From positions 1 through 64,000 of the forward strand of contig JAFGVM010000064.1 of NCBI GenBank assembly GCA_016937995.1: a stretch of 64,000 nt of DNA, written 5' to 3'. Of the stretch, positions 1 to 8,869 are shown in pieces. A program made the translations under genes and the position numbers. The stretch comes from Candidatus Delongbacteria bacterium. GTDB lineage: Bacteria; UBA4055. Every line of letters begins with the position of its first letter. The stretch's first letter is position 1. The notes beneath the pieces were generated by a model. The model was not told where the DNA came from. It saw only the letters and a list, made by a program, of their open reading frames with translations, and made no database searches.

Positions 1-1
1 A

Positions 2-271
2 CCTTCAAAAGTAATTCCTGTCGAGTTCGTTGTATTCCAGTCCACAGTGATACCCGCTATTCCTTCAAACATTGTAACAAGTGTTTCAGGAACGGATTTT
101 GTGATAGACTGGGATGTCGCAGCTGATGCAACCAGCTACGATGTATATTCGTCTGATGATCCTTACGGAACATTTACTTTAGAGGCTAATGTTGGAACGA
201 ACCAGTATGTTGTTCCTGCAGAGACTGTGAAAAAATTCTATTATATAGTAGCTATCAATAGTACTAAATAA
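2..271 (+). CDS. C-terminal fragment of a fibronectin type III-like surface protein (5' end outside window)
   Basis: The reading frame is open from the left edge (first codons read PSKVIPVEF) to the TAA at 269-271, so this is the tail of a longer gene and the GTG at 47 is probably not its start. The last ~75 residues have the alternating hydrophobic pattern of a fibronectin III or Ig-like beta-sandwich (FVIDWD, ATSYDVYSSDDPYGTF, KKFYYIVAINSTK). Such domains usually sit near the C terminus of secreted or surface proteins. No type IX secretion C-terminal signal is obvious. A strong terminator follows 19 nt after the stop. The function of the whole protein cannot be told from this piece. Confidence 0.7.
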   Translation, partial: PSKVIPVEFVVFQSTVIPAIPSNIVTSVSGTDFVIDWDVAADATSYDVYSSDDPYGTFTLEANVGTNQYVVPAETVKKFYYIVAINSTK

Positions 272-290
272 CATATGTGCATATATGAAT

Positions 291-323
291 AAAAAGCCGG
301 TTCAAGTAATACCGGCTTTTTTA
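291..323 (+). terminator. Rho-independent terminator
   Basis: An 11-bp perfect inverted repeat (AAAAAGCCGGT / ACCGGCTTTTT) with a 9-nt loop runs into a T-rich tract. It ends the upstream fibronectin-like gene and, with its A-run on the left arm, could also stop transcription from the other direction. Confidence 0.85.
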
Positions 324-414
324 TTTATTTTGCTTGTCAATTTCAGATATTTATTTTATCTTAAAAACTTTAATATTTACGCAGAATTAATTCCATAAAA
401 TTTCAAGAAATAAT

Positions 415-3400
415 ATGTCTAAGAAAAAGTTAAAACAACTGGATGAAATGATCAAAGAGATACTTAACGTATCTCATGATGCAATAGTAGTATCAGATAA
501 TGATATGAAGATCATTTATGTCAATGATGTTGCAATAGAGCTTTTTGGATACTACGAAGAAGAAATGATCGGAATGAAAATATTGAATTTACTTCCTGAA
601 AGAAAAAAAGAAAACTATATCATGGACGAACAAAAGATATTGGTAGAAAAAGTTACGATATCCAATGTAGTATCAGGAGAAGAATTCTTTGCTAAAAAAA
701 AGGACGGGACTGAATTTTCAATAGAGTTAACATGGATAAACTGGGAAGGACGATCAAAAAACCTCTATAACATAGCTCAGATCAGAGACATTACAAAAAG
801 AAAATCATTTGAGAAGGAATTAAGAGAAAGTAATGCAACCATAAAAATTTTGAACGAATGCAATAAAGCGTTAATTGATTCTATAGATGAAAATGATTAC
901 TTCAAAAATATTTGTGATAACCTGGTTGATTTTGGAGGTTATAAAATTGCTTGGATCGGTTTAATAAAGCACGATGAAATCCAATCAATTGAACCATTAA
1001 CATACACAGGTTTACCTATAGGGCATTTTGAAAACGAAATTGCCATAAAAGGTAGAATGAGCTGGAAATTTAAAGGAGATTCTTCTACAGGACCAACTGC
1101 TAGAGCAGTTAATCAAAAAAGTGCGGTAGTGTGCAATAATATTCTTACAGATCCAAAGTATGAATCATGGAGAAAAGAAGCAAAGAAAAGAGGTTATAAT
1201 TCACAGATATCTTTACCTTTAGTTGTTGATGAAGATATTGTAGCAATACTAATAATACTGTCAGAGAACCCAGATGCTTTTCAAAATAAAGAGATCAAGT
1301 TTCTTGAAGAACTTTCAAATGATATATCATTCGGTATAAAATCTTTAAGATTAAAAAAAGCTCAAAAAGAAATAGAAGCAAACATTATTAAAAATGAAAT
1401 TGATCTGATTCAACTAAATAAACTTTTACTTGTTACCAGTGAATGCAATAAAGCTTTAACTAAATCAATCAATGCAATAGACTACCTACAGTCAATTTGT
1501 GAAATACTTGTTGAAAAAGGAGGAAACACAAGATCGATATTTCAGAAAGTATATCACGAGGATAGTAATATATATACTGAAGGCTTGGCATTATGTGGAG
1601 AAGATCTAGGAAGCTGGAGCTTGGAGTTTGTAGAAAAAAGAACAATAAAAGGTTTGTCAGGCAGCTGTATAATAGAACGAAGACCGATAGTATATCAAAA
1701 TATCAAGCAAAACGGTAATTATGTGTACTGGGATAAAGATCCTGACAAAGTACTTTTTCAATCAACGGTAGCAATACCACTTTTTGAAGGTAATGTTATT
1801 TCCTGGGTACTAAGAGTATATTCAAAAGATCAGTTTGCATTCGGTTCAAGAGAACTTGCTCTGTTAAAAGATCTGTCTAATGATATTGTTTACGGATTAA
1901 GCACTTTCAAAACCAAAAATGAGAAGTTTTTAACGGAAGTTAAATTAAGTGAATCAGAAGAGAAGTATAAAATACTGTTCCAGAACAGTAACGATGCAAT
2001 ATTTTTAGCAGATAGTGAAACTGGAAGTATAATCGACGCTAATGAAAAAGCTGTTAAAATGCTTGGTGTTGCATTGGATGATATAATCGGTATGCATCAA
2101 ACGAAACTTCACCCAAAAGGAGAAGAAGCTAGATATAAAGAATTGTTTGAATCCCATATTGCTTCTAAACACAAAATTGATCAATTCTATGTTGTTGACA
2201 GCACGGGAAAACATATTCCCGTTCATGTAAGCGCGAGTACAATAGTTATTGGCGGAAGAAAAATTATTCAAGGTATCTTCAGAGATATCTCTGAAACAAA
2301 ACGAAAAGATGAAAAGTTACGTCAAAGTCAGAAAATGGAAGCATTGGGTACTTTGTCAGGTGGAATAGCTCATGATTTTAACAATATTCTTTCACCGATA
2401 ATCGGTTATTCTGAACTTGCAATAATAGAAAAAGACAGCAATAAAGTGTCCAAATATTTAAACGAAATATTATCAGCATCTAACAGAGCAAAAAGTCTAG
2501 TATCTCAGATATTAACATTTTGCAGAAAAGGTGAATCCGAAATGAAACCTTTCAGACTTCAACCGATCATTAAAGAAGCTTTAAAATTAATAAAGATATC
2601 TTTACCATCAAATATCGAAATGGAAATTAATATTGATCAGGATTGCGGTGCTGTCCTGTGTGATCCTACACAGATCCATCAGGTAGTTATGAATCTGTGT
2701 ACTAACGCATATCATTCCATGAAGGAGAAAGGTGGAAAACTGAATGTGTCTTTGCTGGGAATGGATTCAAAAGATATCAGACATGATATTATTGAAGAAG
2801 TGAAAATTAAGAATTACCTATGTCTTACAGTTGAAGATACCGGAACAGGGATGACAAAATCAGTAATGGAAAGAATATTTGAACCGTATTTTACAACTAA
2901 AGGTAAAGATGAAGGAACAGGCCTTGGATTATCAGTAGTTCTTGGTATTATAAAAGCCCATGGTGGAGATATTTATGTCAGAAGCTACCCCGGTGAGGGA
3001 TCTTACTTCAAAGTTATTTTACCATTACTAGAATATCATGCGAGAGATGAGAAAGTAGAAAATACTGATGTTATAAAAGGGAAAAAAGAACGGATAATGG
3101 TTATCGATGATGAAAAAATATTGTGTGAAATAGTTTCAGCAATATTAAATGATCTTGGATATGTAACAACTACTTTTAATAGCAGTCTTGTTGCTCTTGA
3201 GGAATTTAAAAAGGATCCTTATAAATTTGATCTTATTTTTACAGACCAGACAATGCCCGGTATGGTGGGATCGGAACTTGCAAAAAAAATTCTTAAGATA
3301 CGGAATGATATCCCAATTATTCTAGCGACAGGTTATTCACCTCTGATCTCGAAAGAGGATGCACTTAATCTGGGGATAAAAGATTTTATCATGAAACCGT

Positions 3401-3468
3401 TCACCCGCTCCAGTTTGGCAAATGCAGTTGGAGCTGTGTTTGAGAAAAGTAAGGCCGTCAAAGGGTAA
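415..3468 (+). CDS. Hybrid sensor histidine kinase (PAS-GAF-GAF-PAS-HisKA-HATPase-REC)
   Basis: A 1,017-residue two-component hybrid kinase with no clear membrane segment, so probably cytoplasmic. Domains by eye: PAS at ~10-130, GAF-like at ~150-310, a second GAF-like at ~345-500, PAS at ~515-635, dimerisation/phosphoacceptor domain with His653 in AHDFNN, ATPase domain with N box Asn764, G1 DTGTGM (808-813), F box FEPYFTTK and G2 GTGLGL (834-839), then a receiver with Asp898/Asp899, phosphoacceptor Asp944, Thr972 and Lys994. All catalytic residues are present. The two GAF units begin with near-identical ECNKAL blocks (residues 148 and 344), so they probably arose by duplication. A receiver at the C terminus of the kinase suggests a phosphorelay to a response regulator encoded elsewhere. 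The signal sensed is unknown. Confidence 0.93.
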   Translation: MSKKKLKQLDEMIKEILNVSHDAIVVSDNDMKIIYVNDVAIELFGYYEEEMIGMKILNLLPERKKENYIMDEQKILVEKVTISNVVSGEEFFAKKKDGTEFSIELTWINWEGRSKNLYNIAQIRDITKRKSFEKELRESNATIKILNECNKALIDSIDENDYFKNICDNLVDFGGYKIAWIGLIKHDEIQSIEPLTYTGLPIGHFENEIAIKGRMSWKFKGDSSTGPTARAVNQKSAVVCNNILTDPKYESWRKEAKKRGYNSQISLPLVVDEDIVAILIILSENPDAFQNKEIKFLEELSNDISFGIKSLRLKKAQKEIEANIIKNEIDLIQLNKLLLVTSECNKALTKSINAIDYLQSICEILVEKGGNTRSIFQKVYHEDSNIYTEGLALCGEDLGSWSLEFVEKRTIKGLSGSCIIERRPIVYQNIKQNGNYVYWDKDPDKVLFQSTVAIPLFEGNVISWVLRVYSKDQFAFGSRELALLKDLSNDIVYGLSTFKTKNEKFLTEVKLSESEEKYKILFQNSNDAIFLADSETGSIIDANEKAVKMLGVALDDIIGMHQTKLHPKGEEARYKELFESHIASKHKIDQFYVVDSTGKHIPVHVSASTIVIGGRKIIQGIFRDISETKRKDEKLRQSQKMEALGTLSGGIAHDFNNILSPIIGYSELAIIEKDSNKVSKYLNEILSASNRAKSLVSQILTFCRKGESEMKPFRLQPIIKEALKLIKISLPSNIEMEINIDQDCGAVLCDPTQIHQVVMNLCTNAYHSMKEKGGKLNVSLLGMDSKDIRHDIIEEVKIKNYLCLTVEDTGTGMTKSVMERIFEPYFTTKGKDEGTGLGLSVVLGIIKAHGGDIYVRSYPGEGSYFKVILPLLEYHARDEKVENTDVIKGKKERIMVIDDEKILCEIVSAILNDLGYVTTTFNSSLVALEEFKKDPYKFDLIFTDQTMPGMVGSELAKKILKIRNDIPIILATGYSPLISKEDALNLGIKDFIMKPFTRSSLANAVGAVFEKSKAVKG

Positions 3469-3573
3469 ATAAAACCAAATAAATATTTTATATTTTCATA
3501 AATAAATTGTTAGAATAATTGCAATTTTGTTGTTATATTATTTTTCACTAAAATTAATTCATAGGGTTATACA

Positions 3574-5058
3574 ATGAATGTGGATACTGCTTTAAAAAAC
3601 AGCATAAAAAAGAACATCAATGATCTGATGGATTCTTCAGCAGATTATGTCGATGTAAGGTATTTGTTAAATGATGATTCTGAATCCATAATGCTTTATA
3701 ACGGAAATCTCGAATCGAATGATACTACTTTCGAGAGTGGTCTTGGAGTCAGAGTTTTATACAAAGGTACCTGGGGATTTGCAGCAACAAGCAATTTGAA
3801 CTCGATAGAAAATTGTTTTCAACAAGCTTTTCATAATGCAAAAACAGCAGCTTCTTTAGTTAAAGTACCTCTTTCCATGGGGAAGAAAGAACCACACATA
3901 AGTAATTTTAAATCTCCGGTTAAAATTGATCCGTTCACTGTTCCTCTCTCGGAAAAATTAGCTTTTTTAAACAAGATAGATGAGCAATTGAAAGAGGAAT
4001 GGATATTGCAGAGAATCGTAAGAGCTGACTTTCAAAAAAAGATATCTCTATTTCTAAACAGTGAAGGTACTGAAGTTGAACGTGAACTATACAATGTTTT
4101 TGCATCAATTAACATAATGGCTCTTGATAATGAAGGTCAAATGCAGAACAGAACTCATGATCTCTTTACAACGGGAAACGGTACAAGAGGATGGGAAATG
4201 TTAATTGATCCAGATCTGTTCAGTGGAAATATTGAAAGAATAAAATCAGAGCTTAAGGAATTGACAAAAGCTGATTCGCTGGAGTATGGAAAAAGAACTG
4301 TTATACTTCTACCGACACAGGCCTGGTTACAGGTTCATGAGACTATCGGGCACCCTCTTGAGTTGGACAGAATATTAGGATATGAACTTTCATATGCAGG
4401 TGGTTCCTTTGTTGATCTTGATTCTTTTGGCAAATTACAATATGGAAGTAAAAAGCTGAATGTGAGTGCTTATGGCAGTATTGAAAATTCTCCCGGTTCA
4501 TTTGGTTATGATGATGAGGGTTCACCTGAAAGAGATTATATGCTTATAAAAGACGGCATACTGGTAAATGCATTAACTTCAAGAGCAATGATAAATGAAG
4601 CCAATCAAAAAGCCGGCAAACAGATATTTAAAGAAAGTGGCGGTGCCGCCAGAGCAACAGCATTCTACAGAGCACCTATAGACAGAATGACGAACGTAAA
4701 CATACTGCCGGGAAGTGATGGAACACTTGAAGATATTATAGCCGGAACCGAGGATGGTATAATCGTTGATTATCCAAATTCATGGTCGATAGGTTCAAAC
4801 AGGGAACATTTTCACTTTGGTTGTGAGATCGCCTGGGAAGTTAAGAAAGGAAAGATCACCAGGGTATTAAAAAATCCGACTTACCAGGGACATACAATAG
4901 AATTTTATAATTCATTGTCAGCAGTCGGTGACAGATCCACATGGCAGGTCGGCCAGGTAGATAATTGTGGTAAAGGTGAACCTAACCAGGTAATGCAACT
5001 TGGACATGGTGTTCCTGTAGTTAAGTTTGATAATGTAATTACCGGAGAGAGGAAATAA
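3574..5058 (+). CDS. tldD: Metalloprotease TldD
   Basis: A 494-residue TldD, the active subunit of the TldD/TldE protease that cleaves unfolded peptides (in E. coli it matures microcin B17 and degrades CcdA). The family's HExxxH metal motif is at His255-Glu256-His260, and Cys465 in NCGKGEP aligns with the Cys that completes the metal site in E. coli TldD. Conserved GxxxxR and HFHFGCE segments support the call. The length is close to the usual ~480. The stop is 2 nt before the tldE start, so the two are co-translated, as expected for an obligate heterodimer. No peptide-precursor gene is evident beside the pair, so the substrate is unknown. Confidence 0.95.
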   Translation: MNVDTALKNSIKKNINDLMDSSADYVDVRYLLNDDSESIMLYNGNLESNDTTFESGLGVRVLYKGTWGFAATSNLNSIENCFQQAFHNAKTAASLVKVPLSMGKKEPHISNFKSPVKIDPFTVPLSEKLAFLNKIDEQLKEEWILQRIVRADFQKKISLFLNSEGTEVERELYNVFASINIMALDNEGQMQNRTHDLFTTGNGTRGWEMLIDPDLFSGNIERIKSELKELTKADSLEYGKRTVILLPTQAWLQVHETIGHPLELDRILGYELSYAGGSFVDLDSFGKLQYGSKKLNVSAYGSIENSPGSFGYDDEGSPERDYMLIKDGILVNALTSRAMINEANQKAGKQIFKESGGAARATAFYRAPIDRMTNVNILPGSDGTLEDIIAGTEDGIIVDYPNSWSIGSNREHFHFGCEIAWEVKKGKITRVLKNPTYQGHTIEFYNSLSAVGDRSTWQVGQVDNCGKGEPNQVMQLGHGVPVVKFDNVITGERK

Positions 5059-5060
5059 TC

Positions 5061-6434
5061 ATGATAAATGAAAAAATAAAGAATATAATAATAGAATCCA
5101 GAGATATAGCTGCCGAGAAAAAATTACAGGCATCATTTTTGCTACATTATGAGAACAGTCACTTAATGAGGATCGGGAATAATTCGGTATCTTTGAGCAC
5201 ATCAGAAGAATTGTTCAGACTGGATATAGTTGTAACTATCGGATCTAAGCAGGGGTCACATACACAACTCGGTGACATAAGCTCAATTGATCAAATATTA
5301 AGATCATTGGAAATAGCAGAAGAAAAAGCAAAAGTGGCGAATGACAAGGATTATACTCCGATCGAAGATATTGTTGATGAAGAGGTCAAAGAAGAATCCC
5401 AGTATGACAGTGATTTTGAAAAATTATCACCTTCTTTTAAAGCTCAAGCTTACGCAGAAATATTTAATCAGGTAGGAGATAAATATAATTATTCCGGATC
5501 ATGGTCAAGTGGATATACAGAGCAGTTCATTGCCACTACAAATAACAGAAATACTGCATATCATAAAGGTACTGACCAATTATTCAGCATTGTTCTTAAA
5601 CATCCAGAGAAACACTGGGAGATAACTTCGTCTCAAACAGGCTGGAGGAAAGATGACTTTTCTGTTGAATCTGTTATAAAACAACTGAAGGAATATGTTG
5701 AATATTATGAAAATCTTCAACCTGTTAAAATTGAACCTAATAAATATACAGTTGTACTCGGTCCACAGGCGATTGCAGAAGTAATTGAGATGGCCATTTA
5801 TACCGGATTCTGGGGAAGAATTTATGAAGAAAAGCAGGGATGGACCTCTAATAATAAATTCGGAGACAAAATTTTAGGTGAGAACATCAGCATCTGTGAT
5901 GATCCTGCGAACGATAATACATTTAAGTTTAAATTTGATCTTTCGGGACAATCGAGAATTAAGAGAATGCTTGTTGAAAATGGGATATTCAAAGGACTAA
6001 TGTATGATCCGTCCACAGCAGCAAAATTCAATAAGCAGAAAACCGGACATAATATCAGATCTTCAAGTATTTCAGTGAAATGCGGTGATGGAGAAGAATG
6101 CCCTTTAGAAGCAGTAAAAAGTTTAGGAGATGTATTATATATACCTGCGCTTCATTATATAAATCTGCCTAACATCAGCAAAGGTATTTTTACAGGCAGT
6201 TCACGATTCAATGCTCTTTATGTTAAAGATGGAAAAGTAGTTGGTCCTATATATTCTTCAAGAATAACAGATACTTTTCAAAATGTGTTCGGAGATGTTG
6301 CAAAAATTTCTAAAGCGGATATTTCTGTTAATCTGTCGAATACATACGGGCGTAGAGCTCCGGTAGCATCGAGTGTTCCTAAATATATGGTATGCCGGGG
6401 TGTTAAAATAACAGACAGTGCGGATAGTTTTTAG
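5061..6434 (+). CDS. tldE: TldE/PmbA-family protease subunit
   Basis: A 457-residue partner of TldD. It has the fold-defining segments of the PmbA/TldE family (GPQAIAEVIEM and GTGF-like loops around residues 230-260, and HYINLPNISKGIFTGSSRF near 370) but lacks the HExxxH metal motif. That absence is normal for TldE, which forms the chamber while TldD carries the metal. It begins 2 nt after tldD stops. A short hairpin follows the gene and marks the convergent boundary with the lipoprotein gene. Confidence 0.92.
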   Translation: MINEKIKNIIIESRDIAAEKKLQASFLLHYENSHLMRIGNNSVSLSTSEELFRLDIVVTIGSKQGSHTQLGDISSIDQILRSLEIAEEKAKVANDKDYTPIEDIVDEEVKEESQYDSDFEKLSPSFKAQAYAEIFNQVGDKYNYSGSWSSGYTEQFIATTNNRNTAYHKGTDQLFSIVLKHPEKHWEITSSQTGWRKDDFSVESVIKQLKEYVEYYENLQPVKIEPNKYTVVLGPQAIAEVIEMAIYTGFWGRIYEEKQGWTSNNKFGDKILGENISICDDPANDNTFKFKFDLSGQSRIKRMLVENGIFKGLMYDPSTAAKFNKQKTGHNIRSSSISVKCGDGEECPLEAVKSLGDVLYIPALHYINLPNISKGIFTGSSRFNALYVKDGKVVGPIYSSRITDTFQNVFGDVAKISKADISVNLSNTYGRRAPVASSVPKYMVCRGVKITDSADSF

Positions 6435-6439
6435 TGAGT

Positions 6440-6458
6440 AAGGCAGTTAAACTGCCTT
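6440..6458. terminator. Convergent hairpin between tldE and the minus-strand lipoprotein gene
   Basis: AAGGCAG / CTGCCTT form a 7-bp stem with a 5-nt loop that may extend by two pairs. It lies directly between two convergent genes and overlaps the lipoprotein stop codon. The T-tracts on either side are short, so it is only a likely bidirectional terminator. Confidence 0.5.
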
Positions 6459-6819
6459 ATTTCATTTTAGGGATATTGTCCTTAAACATTTTTTCATAAG
6501 CCACTTTTGAAGTATCACTGATAACATAATTGATCTCTAATCCCTGAGTATTTTCAACAAGCACCTCAAAAGTATCCATGTCCGGATCAATTGTAATAAT
6601 GATCTGTTTTGCAATTTGGGGGGTTAAATTATATTCTTCAAGATATACAGGTTTAACAGACCAGCATTTGTATTCCTGAGGATAACCGAAAGCATCTAGT
6701 TGAACTATCCAGTTACATGCAAATATTTCTATATGCGTATAGTCGTGTACCGGTTGATTAACATCAGAATCACAACTGATCAAAATAAATAAAAATATAG
6801 ATAAAAGGAAATTCTTCAA
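6457..6819 (-). CDS. Small lipoprotein, unknown function
   Basis: A 120-residue protein beginning with a lipoprotein signal (MKNFLLSIFLFILISC, lipobox ISC at residue ~16), followed by acidic residues DSD. In FCB bacteria an acidic stretch after the Cys is often seen in exported lipoproteins. The mature part (~100 residues) is rich in Ile/Val/Tyr and looks like a small beta domain; I recognise no family. It is transcribed toward tldE and is alone on its strand. I chose the ATG at 6819 because the signal peptide begins there. Confidence 0.7.
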   Translation of the reverse strand: MKNFLLSIFLFILISCDSDVNQPVHDYTHIEIFACNWIVQLDAFGYPQEYKCWSVKPVYLEEYNLTPQIAKQIIITIDPDMDTFEVLVENTQGLEINYVISDTSKVAYEKMFKDNIPKMK

Positions 6820-6909
6820 ATTTACATCCGGTTAAGTATTAACATATTTATCGCTAATTCTAATATAATTTAAATCACGCAATTAGTCAATTTAAAAAAC
6901 TAACTGCTT

Positions 6910-6930
6910 CATGTTACTCTGTTGAACATG
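6910..6930. promoter_or_regulatory. Inverted repeat in the divergent promoter region upstream of the TPR/sprA operon
   Basis: CATGTT-N9-AACATG forms a 6-bp perfect dyad in the 197-bp gap between the divergent lipoprotein and TPR genes, with further flanking matches (AAACT upstream, AGTTT downstream). A TTGAAC box at ~6951 followed by A+T-rich DNA could be a promoter for the rightward operon. A regulator-binding role is only a suggestion. Confidence 0.35.
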
Positions 6931-7016
6931 ATAGTTTAAAATGAAATATTTTGAACTATTTTAAATTATATTAGTTATAGTAAGTTATTAATGTTATATA
7001 GGAGAAGCACAAGAAG

Positions 7017-8864
7017 ATGGTCTTGAATCTGAAATGGAAATATACAGGGCGTTATTTATCAGCATTTTTTGCAATTATCATTTTTTTCATATCAACATCT
7101 GTTTGTGGTCAGAACACAAAAAAAATGTTCAAAGACAGATCTGCCGTTCCTAAAAACTATAATCAGGTGCAGGCAGTCATTATTAAAGCTGACAGATACG
7201 AATCATTCTCAGAATATTCAAAAGCCTATAGTCTTTATAACAGTTTGATAAGGACTAACTTTACAGATCCTCAGGTATTGAATGGATATGTTAGAAATTC
7301 CGTTAAAACTAATAGGATAAAAGAGTGCGAAATAAAATTAAAACAGATAATTTTAGATTATAAAAAGGATGAAAAGAAAAAAAGTAATATAGTTGAAATA
7401 CAACTTGAATCTTTTCTTGGGCAATTATTTTTTATGACCGGAAGAGATATGCAGGGTAATGAAATAATAAAATTGATAAATTCTTCCGATATTTCAAATA
7501 AATTGAAGTATTCTACAAAAGGCAGGATTTATTTTGAATCAGGTTCGTATAAAAACTCAATAGATCAATATTTAAAGGCAAGAACTGAATTAGATGATGA
7601 AAATATATTTTCAAAAGAGCTTTTTTATTCCTACAGGTCAAGTAATATGATCTCAGATGCTGCTGAAGAATTGGTAAACATATTTATATCTGAAGACAGG
7701 CAGATAGACAGGGAGATCAGATTTGATGTATTTTCTTCAAAACATGAAATGGTCAAGTTGTTTCAGGATGAGATGAACAGAAAACCTATAATAAAAAAAG
7801 TGAAGGAGCGTTCTACAAAAAATAAGAAACTTATCCCTTTACTTTCAGAGCTTTATTTCATGAACAAAGATTATGATCAATCCTTTGAGGTTATCAAAAA
7901 TACAAATATTGATGACGATATACCTGCTATTATTTCTTTTGCAAACAGACTGTACAAAGATAAAGAATATGAAAATTCAGCTAATTTTTTCAGTTTATAC
8001 TTTACAGACTCTTATGAACTGACCGATGATGATATGGAGCAGTTCTTAGTTTATATAGAAGTACTTCTGAATTTAAATGAATTTGATAAATGCATAGATA
8101 AGCTTTCAAAATATGATTTCCCTGAGACAAAGATAAAGAACGCATATATTTTCCATCAAACAGGAAATTGGGATAAAGCAGTATCTGAATATGAGAATGA
8201 AATTGAAAATTTAAAAGAATTTCCAAAGGAATTCATTGATTATTTAAAATTATTGATCAGTATTGATGATCTTGCTAAATGTCAGAATATTGTAACGAAA
8301 TCGCTTAAAGATGTTTCGTATCATTCCCTGAGAAGGGAAGTAGAAGATCAACTGTTATTTATCGATATAATGCTCAGCCTTTTTCAAAACAATATGAATG
8401 AATTTAATGAAAAATATGAGAAATTAACAAAAGACAATATTATTGCAGATACAGATAATGATATAATAAAAGTTAAAAATCAGCTTCAGATCATTGATGG
8501 TGATGACAGGTTACGAAACAGTTATTTTGATTACTTACGGAATAATATTGATCCAACAAATAAATTCGAAATTATTCCGGATGATCCTGATAATTCGGAA
8601 GATAAAGCTGAAATATTGTTTGTCTTAGGATTAAAATATTACTATCTTAAGGCTTCAAAAAACATTGAAGAGCAGAGTAAGGTCATAAGACTGATATTAG
8701 ACCAGGATCCAACCAGTTCAGATATAGGTCTTTTGATACTGGATTATTGTGAAAACAATGATATCAAAAAAGAGGAAAGAAATGAGATCATTATGGAGTT
8801 ATTAAAAGGAGAATATTCTGATCTTATAAAATCCAGGGCAAGAAAAATCATAAGGCAGAATTAA
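7017..8864 (+). CDS. Exported TPR-like protein encoded immediately upstream of sprA
   Basis: A 615-residue protein with an N-terminal signal or anchor (hydrophobic residues ~14-31, ending VCGQ). The rest is almost wholly helical, with recurring TPR-like pairs such as YSKAYSLYNSLI, YKNSIDQYLKA, KDYDQSFEVIKN and GNWDKAVSEYENEI. It is probably periplasmic and a scaffold for protein-protein contact. GGAG lies 12 nt before the ATG. Its stop is 5 nt before the sprA start, so the two are surely one transcript and may act together. TPR proteins are common accessory parts of secretion machines, but a direct role with SprA is inferred from position only. Confidence 0.75.
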   Translation: MVLNLKWKYTGRYLSAFFAIIIFFISTSVCGQNTKKMFKDRSAVPKNYNQVQAVIIKADRYESFSEYSKAYSLYNSLIRTNFTDPQVLNGYVRNSVKTNRIKECEIKLKQIILDYKKDEKKKSNIVEIQLESFLGQLFFMTGRDMQGNEIIKLINSSDISNKLKYSTKGRIYFESGSYKNSIDQYLKARTELDDENIFSKELFYSYRSSNMISDAAEELVNIFISEDRQIDREIRFDVFSSKHEMVKLFQDEMNRKPIIKKVKERSTKNKKLIPLLSELYFMNKDYDQSFEVIKNTNIDDDIPAIISFANRLYKDKEYENSANFFSLYFTDSYELTDDDMEQFLVYIEVLLNLNEFDKCIDKLSKYDFPETKIKNAYIFHQTGNWDKAVSEYENEIENLKEFPKEFIDYLKLLISIDDLAKCQNIVTKSLKDVSYHSLRREVEDQLLFIDIMLSLFQNNMNEFNEKYEKLTKDNIIADTDNDIIKVKNQLQIIDGDDRLRNSYFDYLRNNIDPTNKFEIIPDDPDNSEDKAEILFVLGLKYYYLKASKNIEEQSKVIRLILDQDPTSSDIGLLILDYCENNDIKKEERNEIIMELLKGEYSDLIKSRARKIIRQN

Positions 8865-8869
8865 GTTTA

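Noticed and set aside
2005-2271. Minus-strand 88-codon frame inside the histidine kinase gene
   Set aside because: It lies in the second PAS domain coding region and has no recognisable features.
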